64,000 bases of DNA from Meconema thalassinum (lineage: Eukaryota > Arthropoda > Insecta > Orthoptera > Tettigoniidae), in contig OX336389.2 of assembly GCA_946902985.2 (NCBI GenBank), forward strand, positions 147,177,099 to 147,241,098, in the 5' to 3' direction. Each line of letters opens with the position of its first letter. The first letter of the stretch is position 1. Below, piece by piece: positions 45,702 to 58,935 of this stretch. The position numbers and the translations under genes are program-made. The notes below the pieces were generated by a model, which saw nothing but the letters and a program-made list of their open reading frames with translations, did not search any database and had not been told where the DNA came from.

Positions 45702-48700
45702 TTTGGCTCACTCAAGGTCACGCCGTCGTTTCAACAAGAATATACCTGTCGAAAGTTAACACGCCAAGCTGTTGCAGGTGGCGGGTTTCACGTTACCGTT
45801 TCAATCAAGACCAAACCTGTTGCGTGACGTCAGAGGGTTGTGTTCATCCATATAACGTGGACTGATGAAATATTTATTTATTATTATTATTAAATTTTAT
45901 TTATTTATTTATTAGGTATTTAATATTTATTAACATATTTAATATTATTCATTGATTATGGATTTTTTATTTTTGTTTCATTTTTTTATTATTATTGTTT
46001 GATTTTAGTATTAGTACTGTACCGTATATTTTCATAAGGTTTTGTCCAGATACTGTAGTGGAGACGGCGAGAGACGCGGAGCAGTTGAGCTCGAGAGCCA
46101 CGCCGTGATTTTGAGAAGTGTCATTCGGGTTGAGATCGGAAATTACGAGCATTTCCGAGGGGATTGTCGTGCAGCTAGCACGATCAATAAACCTATATGT
46201 GACGTATTGTCATATATCGATCAAGGCTACAGGATTGTTTTCACTGTTTTGAAGCGAATCAGAGTTATTGAAGATATTTCAAAGAATGTAGAACGCAGAT
46301 TACCATAGCAGAAAGCTTTTTTATATGAGGAATATATTATAACAAACGACATGAAGGAATAACATCTATCATGATCACTCCGTGCGAGTTATTGACACAT
46401 CGAGATATCGATGAAAGAAAGGAATAGTGGGGGGTTGCTTGCTGTGGCGTTTGGCAGCCAGCAAAGCAACCTTACTTGTATTCTGATTGTCAAATGTGCA
46501 GTTACGCAACTTAGTCGGCGAGCTAGATCACAGGTGCCAAGCAGGCCGTGAAAACTCCGTGTGGTGAAGGCTTGCGCTTATACTCGGGGAAGCCGAACAA
46601 TCTTTTCAAAGTGCATTATCTACGTGTAAAATATTTTGTGTCTCGACAATAGGCCGCGTACCGTGTACAAATACATATTGAAGCTACTATTATATAATGG
46701 ATCTGAGATACTTTCAGTACTGTTTTAAATGCATACTGCCATCTTGGTAAAGAAGAATTGTTTCGAAACGGGGCGCGGACTGACTTCATGTCTTTGTCCA
46801 GTGGCGTCCATATCAAGGCAGCCATTTCGAAACCCAGTGAGGTCTCCATCACAAGTAACAGCAACGTGTATGATTGCGCTGATACATGATAACACCAGGA
46901 CTAGTTAAGCTGTATATTATTCAGACATTAAATTACATATTCTCGTCTGAGATGTCAGCGGGGAGGTTTAACGTGTTAGTTATGACTTCCAGCCTGGCAG
47001 GCTAAATAATATGGGGTAGCTACATGTGATAAGCCTAAGCGAAATGATTGCCATCCACAACTGTATTTTCCTTAATGGAAAGGAGTCTGTTTTATCGACA
47101 CTCGAGTGGTTGCTTGCTGATGTCTTCATAAGCTACGACATGCGGGACAGTGCAATTCCTCGGGCGGAATATAACTTTTCTGGTGCGAATGATGAAGGCT
47201 CGGACGGTCGCTCGACAAGTGTTCGTGTGCGCCGCGTACCCGGATTCGATCCCCAGCTCCAAAGAAGAAGAAGAGTGTATTATCAGGTGATACCGTGGAA
47301 GTTCATCAGATCTTTATATCCCTTTTATGACGCTTCAAGATGCAACAAAAGGTACTGGACCAGCAAACTCTTTACCGTAGCTTAGATGAGGCATTTGTTA
47401 GCAACTGCAATTGTCATTTTTTGTAGACTAAATGGACATGCACGAGGTTAGGTTCGACGTTCCTGTCGAAACTGATTTGTTGCATTCCCGGGATTTTGTA
47501 TTCGCTTAACGAATTCATCCCTTGTGTGTTAATAGTTTTGAAATTTAATCAGTAGAATCAGTAATCTCCTTTATTTAGTTGTGTGTATTTTTTATTTGCC
47601 GTGAAGAGCAATCAGGGTAAGTTCTCCAGATTTTTGTATAAGTATAGTATTAATCGCGTTTGCTTCATCGTGTTTGGAACACTGCTTTCTTTGTGGCCAG
47701 TACATATTTTTCATGTTCTACTGTTCTGTTAGGAACATCGTTTTCTCGCAGCGATTTGAATCTTGGAAAGTTTATCTTGATCTTCGATGCATTTATAGTT
47801 TTAATCCATTGTTGGATTATTTTCAGGGAAAGCACTTTTGTGAGTACAGATTTATTAGTGGTTTTACTTAATGATTGTCATTGGATTAACCTGAGGAGTT
47901 AACTTGCTTTCATGGTGTAAGTTTTATCCACTGATACTTCAAAGCCCACCGAAGTTGGATGCTATCCTGATTGAGGGAAAGATCAGTTTCACCTTCTATT
48001 AGGCATTGATTTGAGAATTACTTAACTTTGGATGTCATTTTGAGACATTTATCTTCCATGATATTAATGTAAATAATTGCATTTAATGCAATTGTACGAA
48101 TGAGATATAGGACAGCAGTGTTGAACACCATTCATAGCTTGATTAAATTATTCCAGGAAAGCTTGACTTTGAGTCAAGAGAATCAAACAGTATTATTGAT
48201 ATACATTATCGTGAGGCAAGATGGGTTAATTTTGCTAGTGAAATGTTTTAGTTTCACGACTTTGAACAACGTGCTTGAGGTTAGTGTGTGGGTTAAGCAT
48301 GATTTGTAGGTCTTGCATTTGTATTGAGATTTATAGTAGTAACCTTGTTGTTTTGTGATTTGAATGCACATCTGGGATGATGCATATTTTTGAGATTTTA
48401 GGCTTGTTGAAGCAGTAAGCCAGTTTTAGATTGAGCCGGTAAGCGTTTTAAGCCGGTAAGTGCCAATCTGTTTGTGACTTCGAGTAGTCAACACCCGTGT
48501 TTGGTGTTATGTTAATATAGCTGAGTTTTTCAGGTATTTTCATGTCTGTTTGAGACATTGGCATCGTCATTCTGCTAGATCGAACCTACATGCTTTTCTC
48601 CACCTAATCAAGAGTAATGTTTGGATAATCTGTCGGTGTGACTTAAGACATTTCCTCAGCGAATAATAATTAAAACCTCTACAACTTGATAGAATTTTAC

Positions 48701-49554
48701 TTGATAATTGAAACATGAACATAGTCTATAAATATACTACTTAGCTTAATCGCTTGGTAAAAATGATAACCCGATGTATTGAGTATTTCTTTCAATTACA
48801 TATAACGATGTGGATTCTATGATCCAGATCAGCTGTTTAGGCTGAATTATTTGAGTGTCCGAAGACACACTTCTGTATATAATCTTATAAAAGTCATTGT
48901 ATATAATCTTGATATTGCTACACCTTTGGAACATCGTTTAAGACGAAACACGTGTAATTCTTTTCTATGATAATTCTTTTTTATTCATCGTCTGATATAT
49001 CGTTCAGTCTACTTAATATCTTTAGGAGATTGACTTATAATATCCTTGTATAATGTTAGATATTATGTCTAGAATCACCCCAGCGGTTAGGTGAAGATTT
49101 TAATCCATTTTTGATTTATTTAGGGTTTGCTTAATACAGATTTTGATAGCTGTGGTATATTAATTTTTTTTACGACAGGGTATTTAATTTCTTTTCTTCT
49201 CTGTTACCTTGTTCTTTTGGAATAAATTTGTTTTTCGCAATTTTAAATTATGGCGTGATACTTTAACGAAGAGATTGGAGGTGGTTTTAAGATGGCCATC
49301 GCTTGAATTTTTTTTCTGGGTTTTCCACCCTTGAGATAGTTCTTTTTAGAGTAGTTTTTTCGTGTTCTCGAGCTAGTTTCTTTTTGATAATTTTTCTTCA
49401 TTGAAGCAATGGTCATGCTTAAGACAGCCTGTTAGGATGACTAGTTCCCCATCCACTCCTCTACTTGGTGGTAGGACCTGGGAGAGTTTTTGCCGGGCAT
49501 TTTCAGGTTCTACGATCCAGTGACCATCGAGGGATTTCACCAGGTTCGGGTACA
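45700..49554 (+). repeat. Putative 5' LTR of a second, related Gypsy element
   Basis: Starts TGTTTGGC exactly where the first element's gag is cut. Ends ...CGGGTACA at 49,554, the same terminal octamer as the solo LTR. Length 3,855 bp is like the LTRs of the first family, and a phrase 'ggaataaatttgttttt' occupies a similar position near the end. No second LTR of this type is in the window, so the boundaries are inferred. There is an AT-rich block at about 45,870-46,010 and no supported gene inside. Confidence 0.5.
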
Positions 49555-50320
49555 TAGTTATGTGAAGGCCAACGTTATGGGCTCGAATAAACCTGGATTA
49601 CCAGATTTATAGTCACAGTTGTGGGCCTAAAATAAAATTGGAACACCAAAGAATGGAGACCAATATTATTATCATGCTATACCGAGCGCGAATTGGGACA
49701 TCGTGATCCGTTATGGTAGTGATGAAGGCAAATAGATAGTGGTGAATCAATATTTTGGCACAAATTATTGAAATTCCTGTGGAATAAGAGCAATTACGAT
49801 GTTACTTGAACTACTTGATTTTGGTAGTATTGCAACCATTATCAGATTCTTGATTTAAATATACTGAAGTGGTGCAACACCTGTTATTTTTGTGATAAAC
49901 GACTAGAACCTGTTCAATACGAGTTATTCACAGTATTCTCCATTGACACGTTCAGTCGAGTTAGACGCTTATTGTAACACACGTGTGAGTTGCAAATAGG
50001 TGATCTGTCCTATTTTACTCCGGCTGATGATTTTTGCCGACATCATCTTTAAGTTAGGATGCTTCGTGTAAGTTTAATTTAGTTTTATGGTAGAATCAAG
50101 GACCATCTCTGATTTAAAATATGACGCATATTGGGGTTTAGGCAATCTCAGAAAGATACTGGACGATATGAATTTAATTTAAGTTTAAATATAAGTTAAT
50201 GCAAGGCAATAAAAATACGCACTTTTATGGCAATTTGTGGTTGTGTGCAAATGTTCTCGCTATGCTTTCACATGTAGTGTTCCCATGTTTTCTAGTGACA
50301 AGTGCATTTGTGTTGAATTA
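49555..50320 (+). other. Leader of the second Gypsy element
   Basis: A phrase 'gggacatcgtgatccgttat' near 49,695 resembles the leader of the first element ('gagacatcgtgatgtgttg', about 34,397). Otherwise AT-rich and without a gene. Confidence 0.45.
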
Positions 50321-52107
50321 TGGCTGATAACCAGGCAGTCACTGTTGTAGATTTTAAAAAACGTTTGAGATGATAGAAGGCAAGCTACAGCATCTCAATA
50401 AAGACATTGAGAATATCAAATCTCAAACCAAGACTACATTTGAAAATAAATATGAAAATGCTACACATAATAATGAAATTCTCAAGGATGAAGTAACTGA
50501 AGGCATCCGGGGTGAATTAGATAACTTAAGGTCATCCACGAGAGAAATTAAAGACAGTTCAAAAAATTCAGGCTAATGTTTGTCATGTTAGGTCGTATCA
50601 GCAATTCATGGAATCAAGTATTTAAACTGACATCAGTAATGTGACAACTAGTCTTCAAACTGACATCAGCAATGTTAAAACTGAAATTAGCAATGTTATA
50701 ACTAATCTTCAAACTGAAATTAGCGATGTTAAAACTAGTCTTCAAACTGACATCACCAATGTTAAAACAGAAATTAGCGATGTTAAAACTAGTCTTTAAA
50801 CCGATATTGGCAATGTTAAAGTAGAAGTTTGGAATGCCCAGGCTAATCTTAATAAAGAAATCACTAATGTCAAAGCTAATCTCGATCAAGTACAGAAAAG
50901 TCAAAAAGAGATTGAAGAAACTGTTAAAGATGTTAGCACTAATGTTAGAATGATACAAGCACAGGTTAACGATCTGAAAACAGATATGGGTTTAGTAGAA
51001 ACCACACAAAAGGAAATACAATCTCAGGTTAAGAACATTCAAAATGACGTCAATCAGATTGAGTCAAAACAAACCAAGATCCAATCCCAAGTAAATAAGA
51101 TCGAGTCAAGTCAAGCCTACACTGAAATAAAACTTAATGAAATGGAACAGACAAATATCAATTTTCGTAGTGAAATCAAATGGGATTTCAAAAGAGGGTA
51201 AAAAGGAAAGTAAGGACCTTATTGATGCACTACGGTCGCAATTTACTCACGACACAAGTCAAACGCAAAAGAGTTTGGAAGCATTTGAAAGGTGAAATTA
51301 GCACGTTGCAGACTCAAGTGACTGATCATACTAAATTAATTAAGGCAGACTTTGACATCGACCTCAAAGCTATTATTAATAAAAATCTTGCTCTTTTAAA
51401 ACAAGAACTGAATAAGGTCAATGAGGATAGTTTTCAAAATGCTAAATCTAGTATAGAAAATAGTCTTGCCACTAATCTTTCCAATGCCACTAGGGAAATC
51501 ATTGATGTAAGGACTGATTTAAATTTAAGAGTGGATTCTGTTCAAGAAAAGCAGATAGATAATTTCACAGGGTTAGAAAATCGAATTAAAGCCGTAGAAC
51601 TTAAGATTGATCAGGGACAGATTGATTAAAACGAGATAAGGGAAAAGAAAACTTCCGAGATCAATGCGCTAACGAAAGGCCTCGAAAGCATTAATTTGGG
51701 AGGTAGTATCAACTTGGATATTCTTAAAGAACAATTGCGATTGCCAATAAATAGTGATTTTAGAGTCGTTGTAGATGAGCCAGTTAACCCAGTACAGGAA
51801 CAAATGGAATCGACATTCAGGAATCTTTTAAGGCTCCAACGTCTGTTCAGTTTAGTCCGATGGAACGGTCGAATAGGGCTATACCTCGCACATCAGAACT
51901 CCAAACCCAAGCGGTAGAAGTTACTTCTTCAACTCCCAATGTAGTGCAACTGGTTATGTCACAAGAACATCAGATCGGGCATCTAGCGTAACCATCATTA
52001 GGAACTTTGAAGATAAACCACGAAAATTTAACAATCTAGATGGAACCACTCCTTTAGAGTTTATTAGAGGAATCCAAGATTATTTTGTGGAATCACATGT
52101 TTGTGAA
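50321..52107 (+). pseudogene. Decayed coiled-coil gag of the second Gypsy element
   Basis: From ATG at 50,321, several frames joined by stops and shifts encode a long coiled coil. 50,623-50,860 is a tandem repeat of an 11-residue unit like 'TDISNVKTEIS'. Later come 'IQSQVNKIESSQ' and 'DNFTGLENRIKAVELKI'. After 51,985 it reads 'VTIIRNFEDKPRKF' and 'GTTPLEFIRGIQDYF', a clear relative of the gag core entry of the first element (about 35,970-36,060). Similarity stops at about 52,107, where minus-strand Polinton capsid sequence begins. No pol remains. Confidence 0.8.
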
Positions 52108-52211
52108 GAATAATGAGACAATAAGCCGTGATGTTTGGCGGGACATTGTCATGAGTTTCAAAATCTAGTCGGTTGCCAATATTGGATGTTTTAACAGACT
52201 CTTCTAAGTAG
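52108..52211 (-). pseudogene. Major-capsid-like gene, C-terminal fragment left of the solo LTR
   Basis: The minus strand reads open through 'LEESVKTSNIGNRLDFE' and 'VPPNITAYCLI'. This is the C-terminal end of the capsid-like protein whose main part is at 56,748-57,757. The segment is separated from it only by the solo LTR and one copy of the 4-bp duplication. Confidence 0.78.
52208..52211. repeat. Left 4-bp target duplication (GTAG) of the solo LTR
   Basis: GTAG directly precedes TGTACCCG. The same four bases follow the LTR at 56,744-56,747. Four to six bp is the usual duplication size for LTR elements. Confidence 0.85.
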
Positions 52212-55200
52212 TGTACCCGATACCTAGTTGAGGCTATCGGCTACGCCAGCAGACATTAAGCCGTAGTTGAGATTTTTGGAAGAGTTGTGAAAAGATAGCG
52301 CTCAGATCGAGTCAAGAGGAATGTCAGGATGACGTAGAAGGTCTAGGATTTAGAAGGCGCTGACCGCAGTCAAGCAGATAGAATTATGGATGGAATTATG
52401 AAGCTTTATTAAGATCTATATGGAACATGGTATTTAAACATCTCAGAAGAGGAGATATAACATGCATTATATGTGGTAATTATTTGAAGGAAGTCAGATA
52501 ACCCTTAAGTTATTTTATAACTTAATAGCCGAGATGATCGGGGTTCGAGATTATATTTGTGACGCAAGACCACAGAGGTGGAGAGAACGTCACGTGTCTG
52601 CGCCAGGCAGGTAAGGGTCATTGCAGTGCAGAGGAAGTCAGTCTAGCTCAGAGAGCCAAGCAGTAAAGTTCTGTTAGCAAGAGAGTCCAGTACAGCGAGC
52701 AACGCAGTCGAATTCAGAGAGCGGGCAGAGTAGGACATATGCCGAGCGTATGGAAAGGTCGCGCAGCGCACAGCTTTTGTCACGAAAAGTGAAAGCGACA
52801 GTTTCAACTTCACCCAGCAGCGAACGAAAAGTAGGTCAGTGAGCCGGGCGGACACCAGCAGGAGGCCGCGTGAAGACCGGTTATATAACTAGTTGTACGG
52901 GCCAAGCAGGCAGGAGAAGGCCGGGGTTTATAACAGTACAGTAAAACAAGTTGGAGAACTTTATTCCAAGCTGCATTTTGGAAACGCAGAACAGCATAGT
53001 AGAGCGACATGGCGAGGCCAGCTTTAGGCGGAGATTATTATAGCATTGCACTAGGGCCGAGCGGGTTATTTCCCATTTTATACGCAAGCATTATGACAGA
53101 AGCTGAACTTTATTACAACATTGAGTTGGAACGTTTATCCAGTATTTGAATTGTAAAGGCAGATGGTTACGAGAGACTGCAACTGTGAACTTCGAATGAA
53201 CATAGTTTTTCTTAATGACATTACGACTATGCATTTCATAACGCATTCCAAGTAACATTAACGATTATAAGCAAATGAAATGTTTTAAGCAAATGCACTT
53301 AGGAACATTACCTCGTGCATAAGTGCGATTCTTTCTTATGAAGTATTATGAATTACCGAGTACGAACACAGCTACAGGGTGTTTCATAAACTTGGACACT
53401 CTGATGGGCAATTTTATTTTCTACAAGTGAGACTTAACCGCTGTGGAGGTTAATCTTTCAACACTCAAACTGAACATTGTATGGAACAGTGGCGTAACGT
53501 AGAAGAGGAATAGGGGGTCCGCTGTTTCTATGAACTTTTTCGTGAGGATTTGGACAATATCCGCTATGGATAACCAGAAGTTCATCATGTCGGAGTAAAC
53601 GCAGACAGAGGCGCGATGGCACCACGGAGCGATGGATTCGATTCCTGACGAGGAGGAGGTCTACCAACTGATTCACTTGGGATTTGAGGGCGGTCGTCAT
53701 TGCATGGATGGAATGATATTCACGACGATCTTTCGAGAAATTCATTATATAGGGAAATCGACGATCTTTGAAATTTAATAACAGCTGATTATGAGAAGGT
53801 ACTGTAAGAGTTATAACTACCTGATACGATTATTTTCATGAATACTGGGCACACATGTATATTTTTCTAATAGGAGTGATACGATTGTTTAGACATGGCT
53901 TTGACTTTATATGCTTCGAATTTTTGCTAGAATATGGCGTGACCATATGATAAGGCAGACATCATTATACGAAATTCTCACCATTGGTTGGCTTTATTAA
54001 GCAGATGTTTGGTCTTTTAGACATTTTTCCAGTAAGGATATTTTTCATGAATAGTTTTTTTATGTAACGAGTATTTCGAACTCGTGATCTGCAATTGATT
54101 ATCTATATTACTTCGTCAGTTCATTGCATACTAGCGAGTGTGTATTATTCATCAGTAGGGATATTTTTTCCATTGGATTGTTTGGAGATATTAAGATGTT
54201 ATTCACTTTAGTGAATGAATATCGCTTTTATATGACAACTAGAGACTTGTTGATTCCTATCTGATACATTCACTCATTTTAGTCGTCGAGATGGGGTCTT
54301 TCGTATTTATACGATTGTATGGTGGTTAGTCATCTTACCCATCGTTCAGGGCACTATCATGTTAGTCGACGGGGCAAGGTCTTTCGTATTTATACGATTG
54401 TACGGTGGTTACTCATCTTACTTGCCATTGAGGGACTTTTTTTTATCATCCGAGTGTACATGAGATTGTAAGAGAATCAAACAAGGAACTACTAGTCACA
54501 TATCAGTCGAACTTTTGTTAAATAAAGTAAAGATAAATGTCAGCAGGGTTACACTCGTAATTCTTGTTTGCCAATCTTATATTTTGTTGCTATACTCTTT
54601 TGAGAGTACTTTCAGTTTAACAGCTGGTACAGCTGATGCTTTTGATGATTTTTATAATTGTGTTTGATACCTTTGAAAAGGATTTAAAGTAATTGAATCT
54701 TGTAAGATGAATCATTAAAGGTCAGATTTATTTTAAGGCAGATTAATATTGCAGATTTTGATATGAGAGATTATAGCACATTGGTGTTTTTCTGTGATGT
54801 GAATTATGAGACTTGTAAGACAATTTATGCTATTTGAAAGCATATCTTGAATTACTAAGGTAATATTTTTTCTAATTGTTTAAGAAGTTGTCTAGATGTG
54901 ATCAGATTAATTACAGTTATTGGAGATTGTGCGCGTTGATAATTTGAAGCCAGTTATATATTTTTTGTAGATCATGCAACATGGTTAAGCGAAGTTTGTG
55001 ATAGGCATTTAGTGGAAGTTGCCAAGTGATAGTTGCAATGTTGCTAATGTATTTTGAGGCAGACATGAGGTTGTCGAACCCAGTCTAGCGTAATTGTTGA
55101 GATTCATGCTGTATGTGCTGAATATTTATGGAGTTTTGTGGAATAATTGTGGTATTCAAATGTGATATTTGAAGAATTGAGGATATATAATGTAGTTGTG

Positions 55201-56743
55201 GATAGTCAGATCCAACGTGATGTCGTGAAGGCAATAATATTTTTGGCATGATAATTAAATACGAGATATAACTTGGAAGTGATAAAACTGTAAGACAACG
55301 TTCTATAACCCATATTAAACAATTTGTTAGGAAATTAAACAAATAAATAAAGTTGATAATACAAGATTTTCTGAGAATAATAATTAATGAAATAATAATC
55401 TGAAAATTAAGCATAATAATGATGTGACCTAATGAAATAAAAATCAGAATGACTAGATGAAATAATAAAAATCTAAATAACCAGAAGAATAAAATTTAAA
55501 TAAATTGATAAATTAAATTTTGGAATAAATCAATGAATTAAATAAGTGGATGAATTGAAGATTGAATAAATAAACTGATTTAAATAAATTAATAGACGAT
55601 TGGATAGATGATGCATAACTGAATTAGAAGGTGATAATTAATTAAAGAAGCTGATGAATAATGAATTTATATGAATTAAATAAATTTAATTGAGATATAA
55701 TTTGAGAAATTGCAACTTGAGTTGAGGAATTAAACAATTTGTATTGATGATTTAAGACGATTTAGTCTGAAAGAGATAATAAGATAAGAGTGTGTGAATA
55801 ATTAGAAAGCATAATGAAGTGGTGATAATAATTTTCATTTAAATGATTTAATGGTGATGAGTTAATGATTCTGACAGGAATATGTTGAATTTTGAGAGGA
55901 GATTTAATGTGAGAAATATTTAACTTTGATGATGATGATAAGTATGACCAATGAGCAGTGGATTTTCTGTAATTCACGAACAAGCAATTATTAATGACAA
56001 TGTAAATAATGTAAATTAATTATTCGATGTTTAGGAGCATTTTATTAACGTGTTCAACATTTGAATTATGCCATGCAAGCCATAAAATTACGTGATGTTT
56101 AAAATATGTGATTATAATGTGTATGTTTAGACAGACTAATAATTTTTTCAAATCCACATCCATGATGTTAAATTAAAGAGAAATTAGGTCTCAGGTATCA
56201 CAAATGTCAGTGACGAAAGACATAGTGCTACAGTGATCCTGAGAACCCAAGAGAACTTTAGAGATTTTTCTGTTGTATGTGGATGAAATTTTTTTGATTA
56301 GAAAAGAGATGGTTCGATTTTTGGACAATGACAATTTAACGTTGGCATTCGACCATACTCTCAGGTAGGATGAATATTTAAAATGTCTGTCTGACTATCT
56401 AAGTGAAATAAATTTGTTTTTATCTTAGTTGTGATCTGATGATGGTGTGATTTTCCTTTTTCTTTCCTTGTCTTGAGAAAGGCTTAACCGGAAAGGATGT
56501 GGTTTGCTAGGAGTTCAGTTGATGGCGCCCATTTATATTTGCATTTTTTAATTAAACTTAAGCCCGTAACGACCCTAGAGATACTTTGTCTCGTGTTACC
56601 CACTGCTTTTTCTATAACTCAGCTGAATTTCCGACACAGTCCTTATTTGACTAGAGGTTCATTTAACTCCGCTCTGTCCTGGAACTCCAGGAATGCGATG
56701 TAATAGCAGATGGGTCATCGCATCCCCAGGACGAACGGGTACA
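52212..56743 (+). mobile_element. Solo LTR of the Gypsy family (4,532 bp)
   Basis: Starts TGTACCCG and ends CGGGTACA, a perfect 8-bp inverted pair, and is flanked by GTAG duplications. It is colinear with the 30,050-34,149 LTR but visibly diverged by substitutions and indels, so it is older. Solo LTRs form by recombination between the two LTRs of one insertion. It lies inside the Polinton major-capsid-like gene. All short frames within it are incidental. Confidence 0.92.
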
Positions 56744-56747
56744 GTAG
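56744..56747. repeat. Right 4-bp target duplication (GTAG) of the solo LTR
   Basis: Matches 52,208-52,211. Confidence 0.85.
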
Positions 56748-57757
56748 GAACAGTCAAAGACCAAAAAGTGGCACCCTAGTATTAAATTCTTGGGGTGTCA
56801 ACAATGGGCAATTCTCTTTTTGATAATATGACCATCTAAATTAAGAAAACAAGTCGTAGAGTTTGCCAAACTTATTTTTTTGAAAAATCCAAATCCAGTC
56901 CTTCATAGGGAAAAACAGCTCCGTTTAAGAAAATTCGTATAATTCTCAATTGTAGGTGATCTTTGGTTTGTTGATACTTGCGATTCGTTTGAAACCCCAC
57001 TAAAATGTAGAGAGGTCTCTCTGTATAGCGTGCTGTTTTCACAGACCAACTGTGTGTGTTGGTTGTTGGCAATAGTGGGTTCACATGGAGCGCCCAGCTT
57101 CTAAATTCCATGGGTAGAGGCATATCTTCTCCAACAATCTTGAGCAGTTTTTAGCTATCCGGTACTTTCCATAGAATCCGTTGTAGTCGAATTTTTGAAT
57201 CTAGAGGTGTATCATCGGCTCCCTTGAGTGCATTATTATCGCTCCTCTCTTAGAAGAGATAAAGCTCTCGCCTTGCGTTTACCACAATACGTTGGTGATC
57301 TTCGGAAAATCCTAAAATTAGTTTAAGAGGTAAAAATCTGGTAAAGGTGCCATCCGTGGGAACCATCCAGTCATTGGTCGAGTCAGGGCACCAACCCGCC
57401 ATGCATTTTTTAACCTTCTTCTGCACTATAAGAGGGGTATAGTTTCATGACACCAACATTTCGAGTGCTATCCACCACATTATCATTAATCACATAGCGC
57501 ACCTCAAAAACAGAAAGGCTAAACCATGGTTGGCTAACTTGGATGTTGTGGGTGTAGAGCCATCCGCTTTTGTGAGCTGACCTTCAATCTGAATGACACT
57601 TTCATGCGATAGGGTGTAAATAAATATCTTGGTTGTTGATAACAAATTGAATTTCGTCATTGTTATTTAATCCAGATGTTAAAGCTTGATGCGGATCAAT
57701 TCTTATAACCCCTTCTTGCTCCTCGATACGGTTCAGCACCTCTACGATAGAATTCAT
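56748..57757 (-). pseudogene. Polinton major-capsid-like protein (main part)
   Basis: A start ATG at 57,757 opens 'MNSIVEVLNRIEEQEG', then 'NNNDEIQFVINNQDIYLHP'. Further on are 'QIEGQLTKADGST' and 'VRYVINDNVVDSTRNVGV' in shifted frames. The open stretch 57,123-56,872 gives 'EFRSWALHVNPLLPTTNTH' and 'LVGFQTNRKYQQTKDH', ending 'FPYEGLDLDF' at a run of A. Another shift leads to 'LTPQEFNT', next to the solo LTR. This is the pattern of the insect Polinton capsid protein that builds the icosahedral shell. At least four frameshifts plus the LTR insertion kill it. The C-terminus is at 52,108-52,211. Confidence 0.78.
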
Positions 57758-57867
57758 CATGTAGTTTTACGTGGTAACCCAAATGCTGTATAATCTGCTT
57801 GTCCTTACGTGTTAACGTGTATTCATGAGCCAAACAACTAACACCATGGCTAGATGGTGTTGTTGCT

Positions 57868-58604
57868 TTATTCACCGACTTCATAGTGGCCTTGAACCAA
57901 CTTGTATGTGACTGGTGTGCTGGAATCTAGTTGAATCAGTTGTTGATCTCTATTGACCAGTCTTAAAGTTATATGACTAATATGATCAACAACCACAAAA
58001 TTAAAAAGGCACCACTGGAGGGTTTTAACCAATAATATGGCCATTGGGCGATGTCACAATTAAATCGTAGAGCGAATGAGATGGCTCCAGATTCGTTTAC
58101 ACGTTGCGAATAATATTACACGTCACCGACACGTGATGGTCCTCAATCATTTTCACTTCATGGTCCGATTCAGGTTTTTGGTTGGGATCCAACACTCGTG
58201 GTAGAAACGCTAGTAAAGGTCCTATGGAATCAGGTTGTGATTTAATATCAATTTTAAACGAGGATAAAAAAACTGCAACGATGAGTGATGGTATGGCCGA
58301 CAAGTTCAAACTTGCGTGTTCCATCAAGAAATGACTTTAAACCATATTGCTTTACCAGCACCACGTAAATGTGTTCATAAATATCATGTATGGTATATCC
58401 TCCAGGGTTGAGGGCTTGCTTCGAATCATCATAGTAGAACTTGCCGTTGACATTTTGACGTATGTTGTAAATTCTATTGTACGTTTCAAGAGAAACTAAC
58501 TCCGATACATATGGTCATTCACTCAATTCAATAGGAGGGTAAAAGTCTACGCTTACTTCAGGTCCACGTCCAAGCAGTGTAAACGTCTTACTCTCTGCTG
58601 GCAT
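57868..58604 (-). pseudogene. Polinton minor-capsid-like structural protein
   Basis: The start ATG at 58,604 gives 'MPAESKTFTLLGRGPEVSVD' and then 'FYPPIELSE' before an in-frame TGA. The frame goes on with 'VSLETYNRIYNI', 'NGKFYYDDSK' and 'PGGYTIHDIYEHI'. The open piece 58,327-58,097 has 'SIGPLLAFLPRVLDPNQ' and 'HHVSVTCNIIRNV'. The end reads 'VDHISHITLRLVNRDQQL' and stops at 57,868. This order matches a conserved Polinton protein usually lying between protease and capsid. By family knowledge it is probably the minor (penton-like) capsid protein. It lies just downstream of the protease. Frameshifts near 58,340 and 58,000-58,100 break it. Confidence 0.72.
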
Positions 58605-58609
58605 ACTGC

Positions 58610-58935
58610 TTACGTTATTTGCTTACACTGTGTCATATTTAAGAAAATTAAACCCAAACGCCCACACTCTTGGGTGTTGAACATTTGCTGACGTTTCACA
58701 TTATAGTATATCATTGAGCTGTTTCCAAATACATATTGTATAGTTCCATAGACGGAGGGAGATTGCCAAAGTACCACACCGTGGAACCCCCTTTGACATA
58801 GGCTACATAATGGGTTCCTGGTCCTCGGTGATCAACTAGATTAATAATGGCACATTCCTATTTTCATGGTTGTGAGGGTAGTAGGTTACGCATAAACACG
58901 TATAGCTGTTGTTAAAATTTTATTTTTTATTTTTT
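58610..58935 (-). pseudogene. Polinton adenain-type cysteine protease (PRO)
   Basis: The minus strand reads 'VFMRNLLPS', then, after a shift, 'ECAIINLVDHRGPGTHYVAY', where the His is the expected catalytic one. 'WYFGNLPPS' follows, where the family normally has an Asp-Ser before the Phe-Gly; these appear deleted here, so the catalytic Asp is probably lost. After another shift near 58,715 comes 'IYYNVKRQQMFN' and 'ECGRLGLIFL', which keeps the Cys-Gly of the nucleophile site. The adenovirus-like protease matures capsid proteins. Length about 105 codons suits the family's core region. Confidence 0.7.

Noticed and set aside
45700..45865. Extension of the coiled-coil gag frame to 311 codons
   Set aside because: Homology to the first copy ends at 45,701; the remaining codons fall in the putative LTR of another element.
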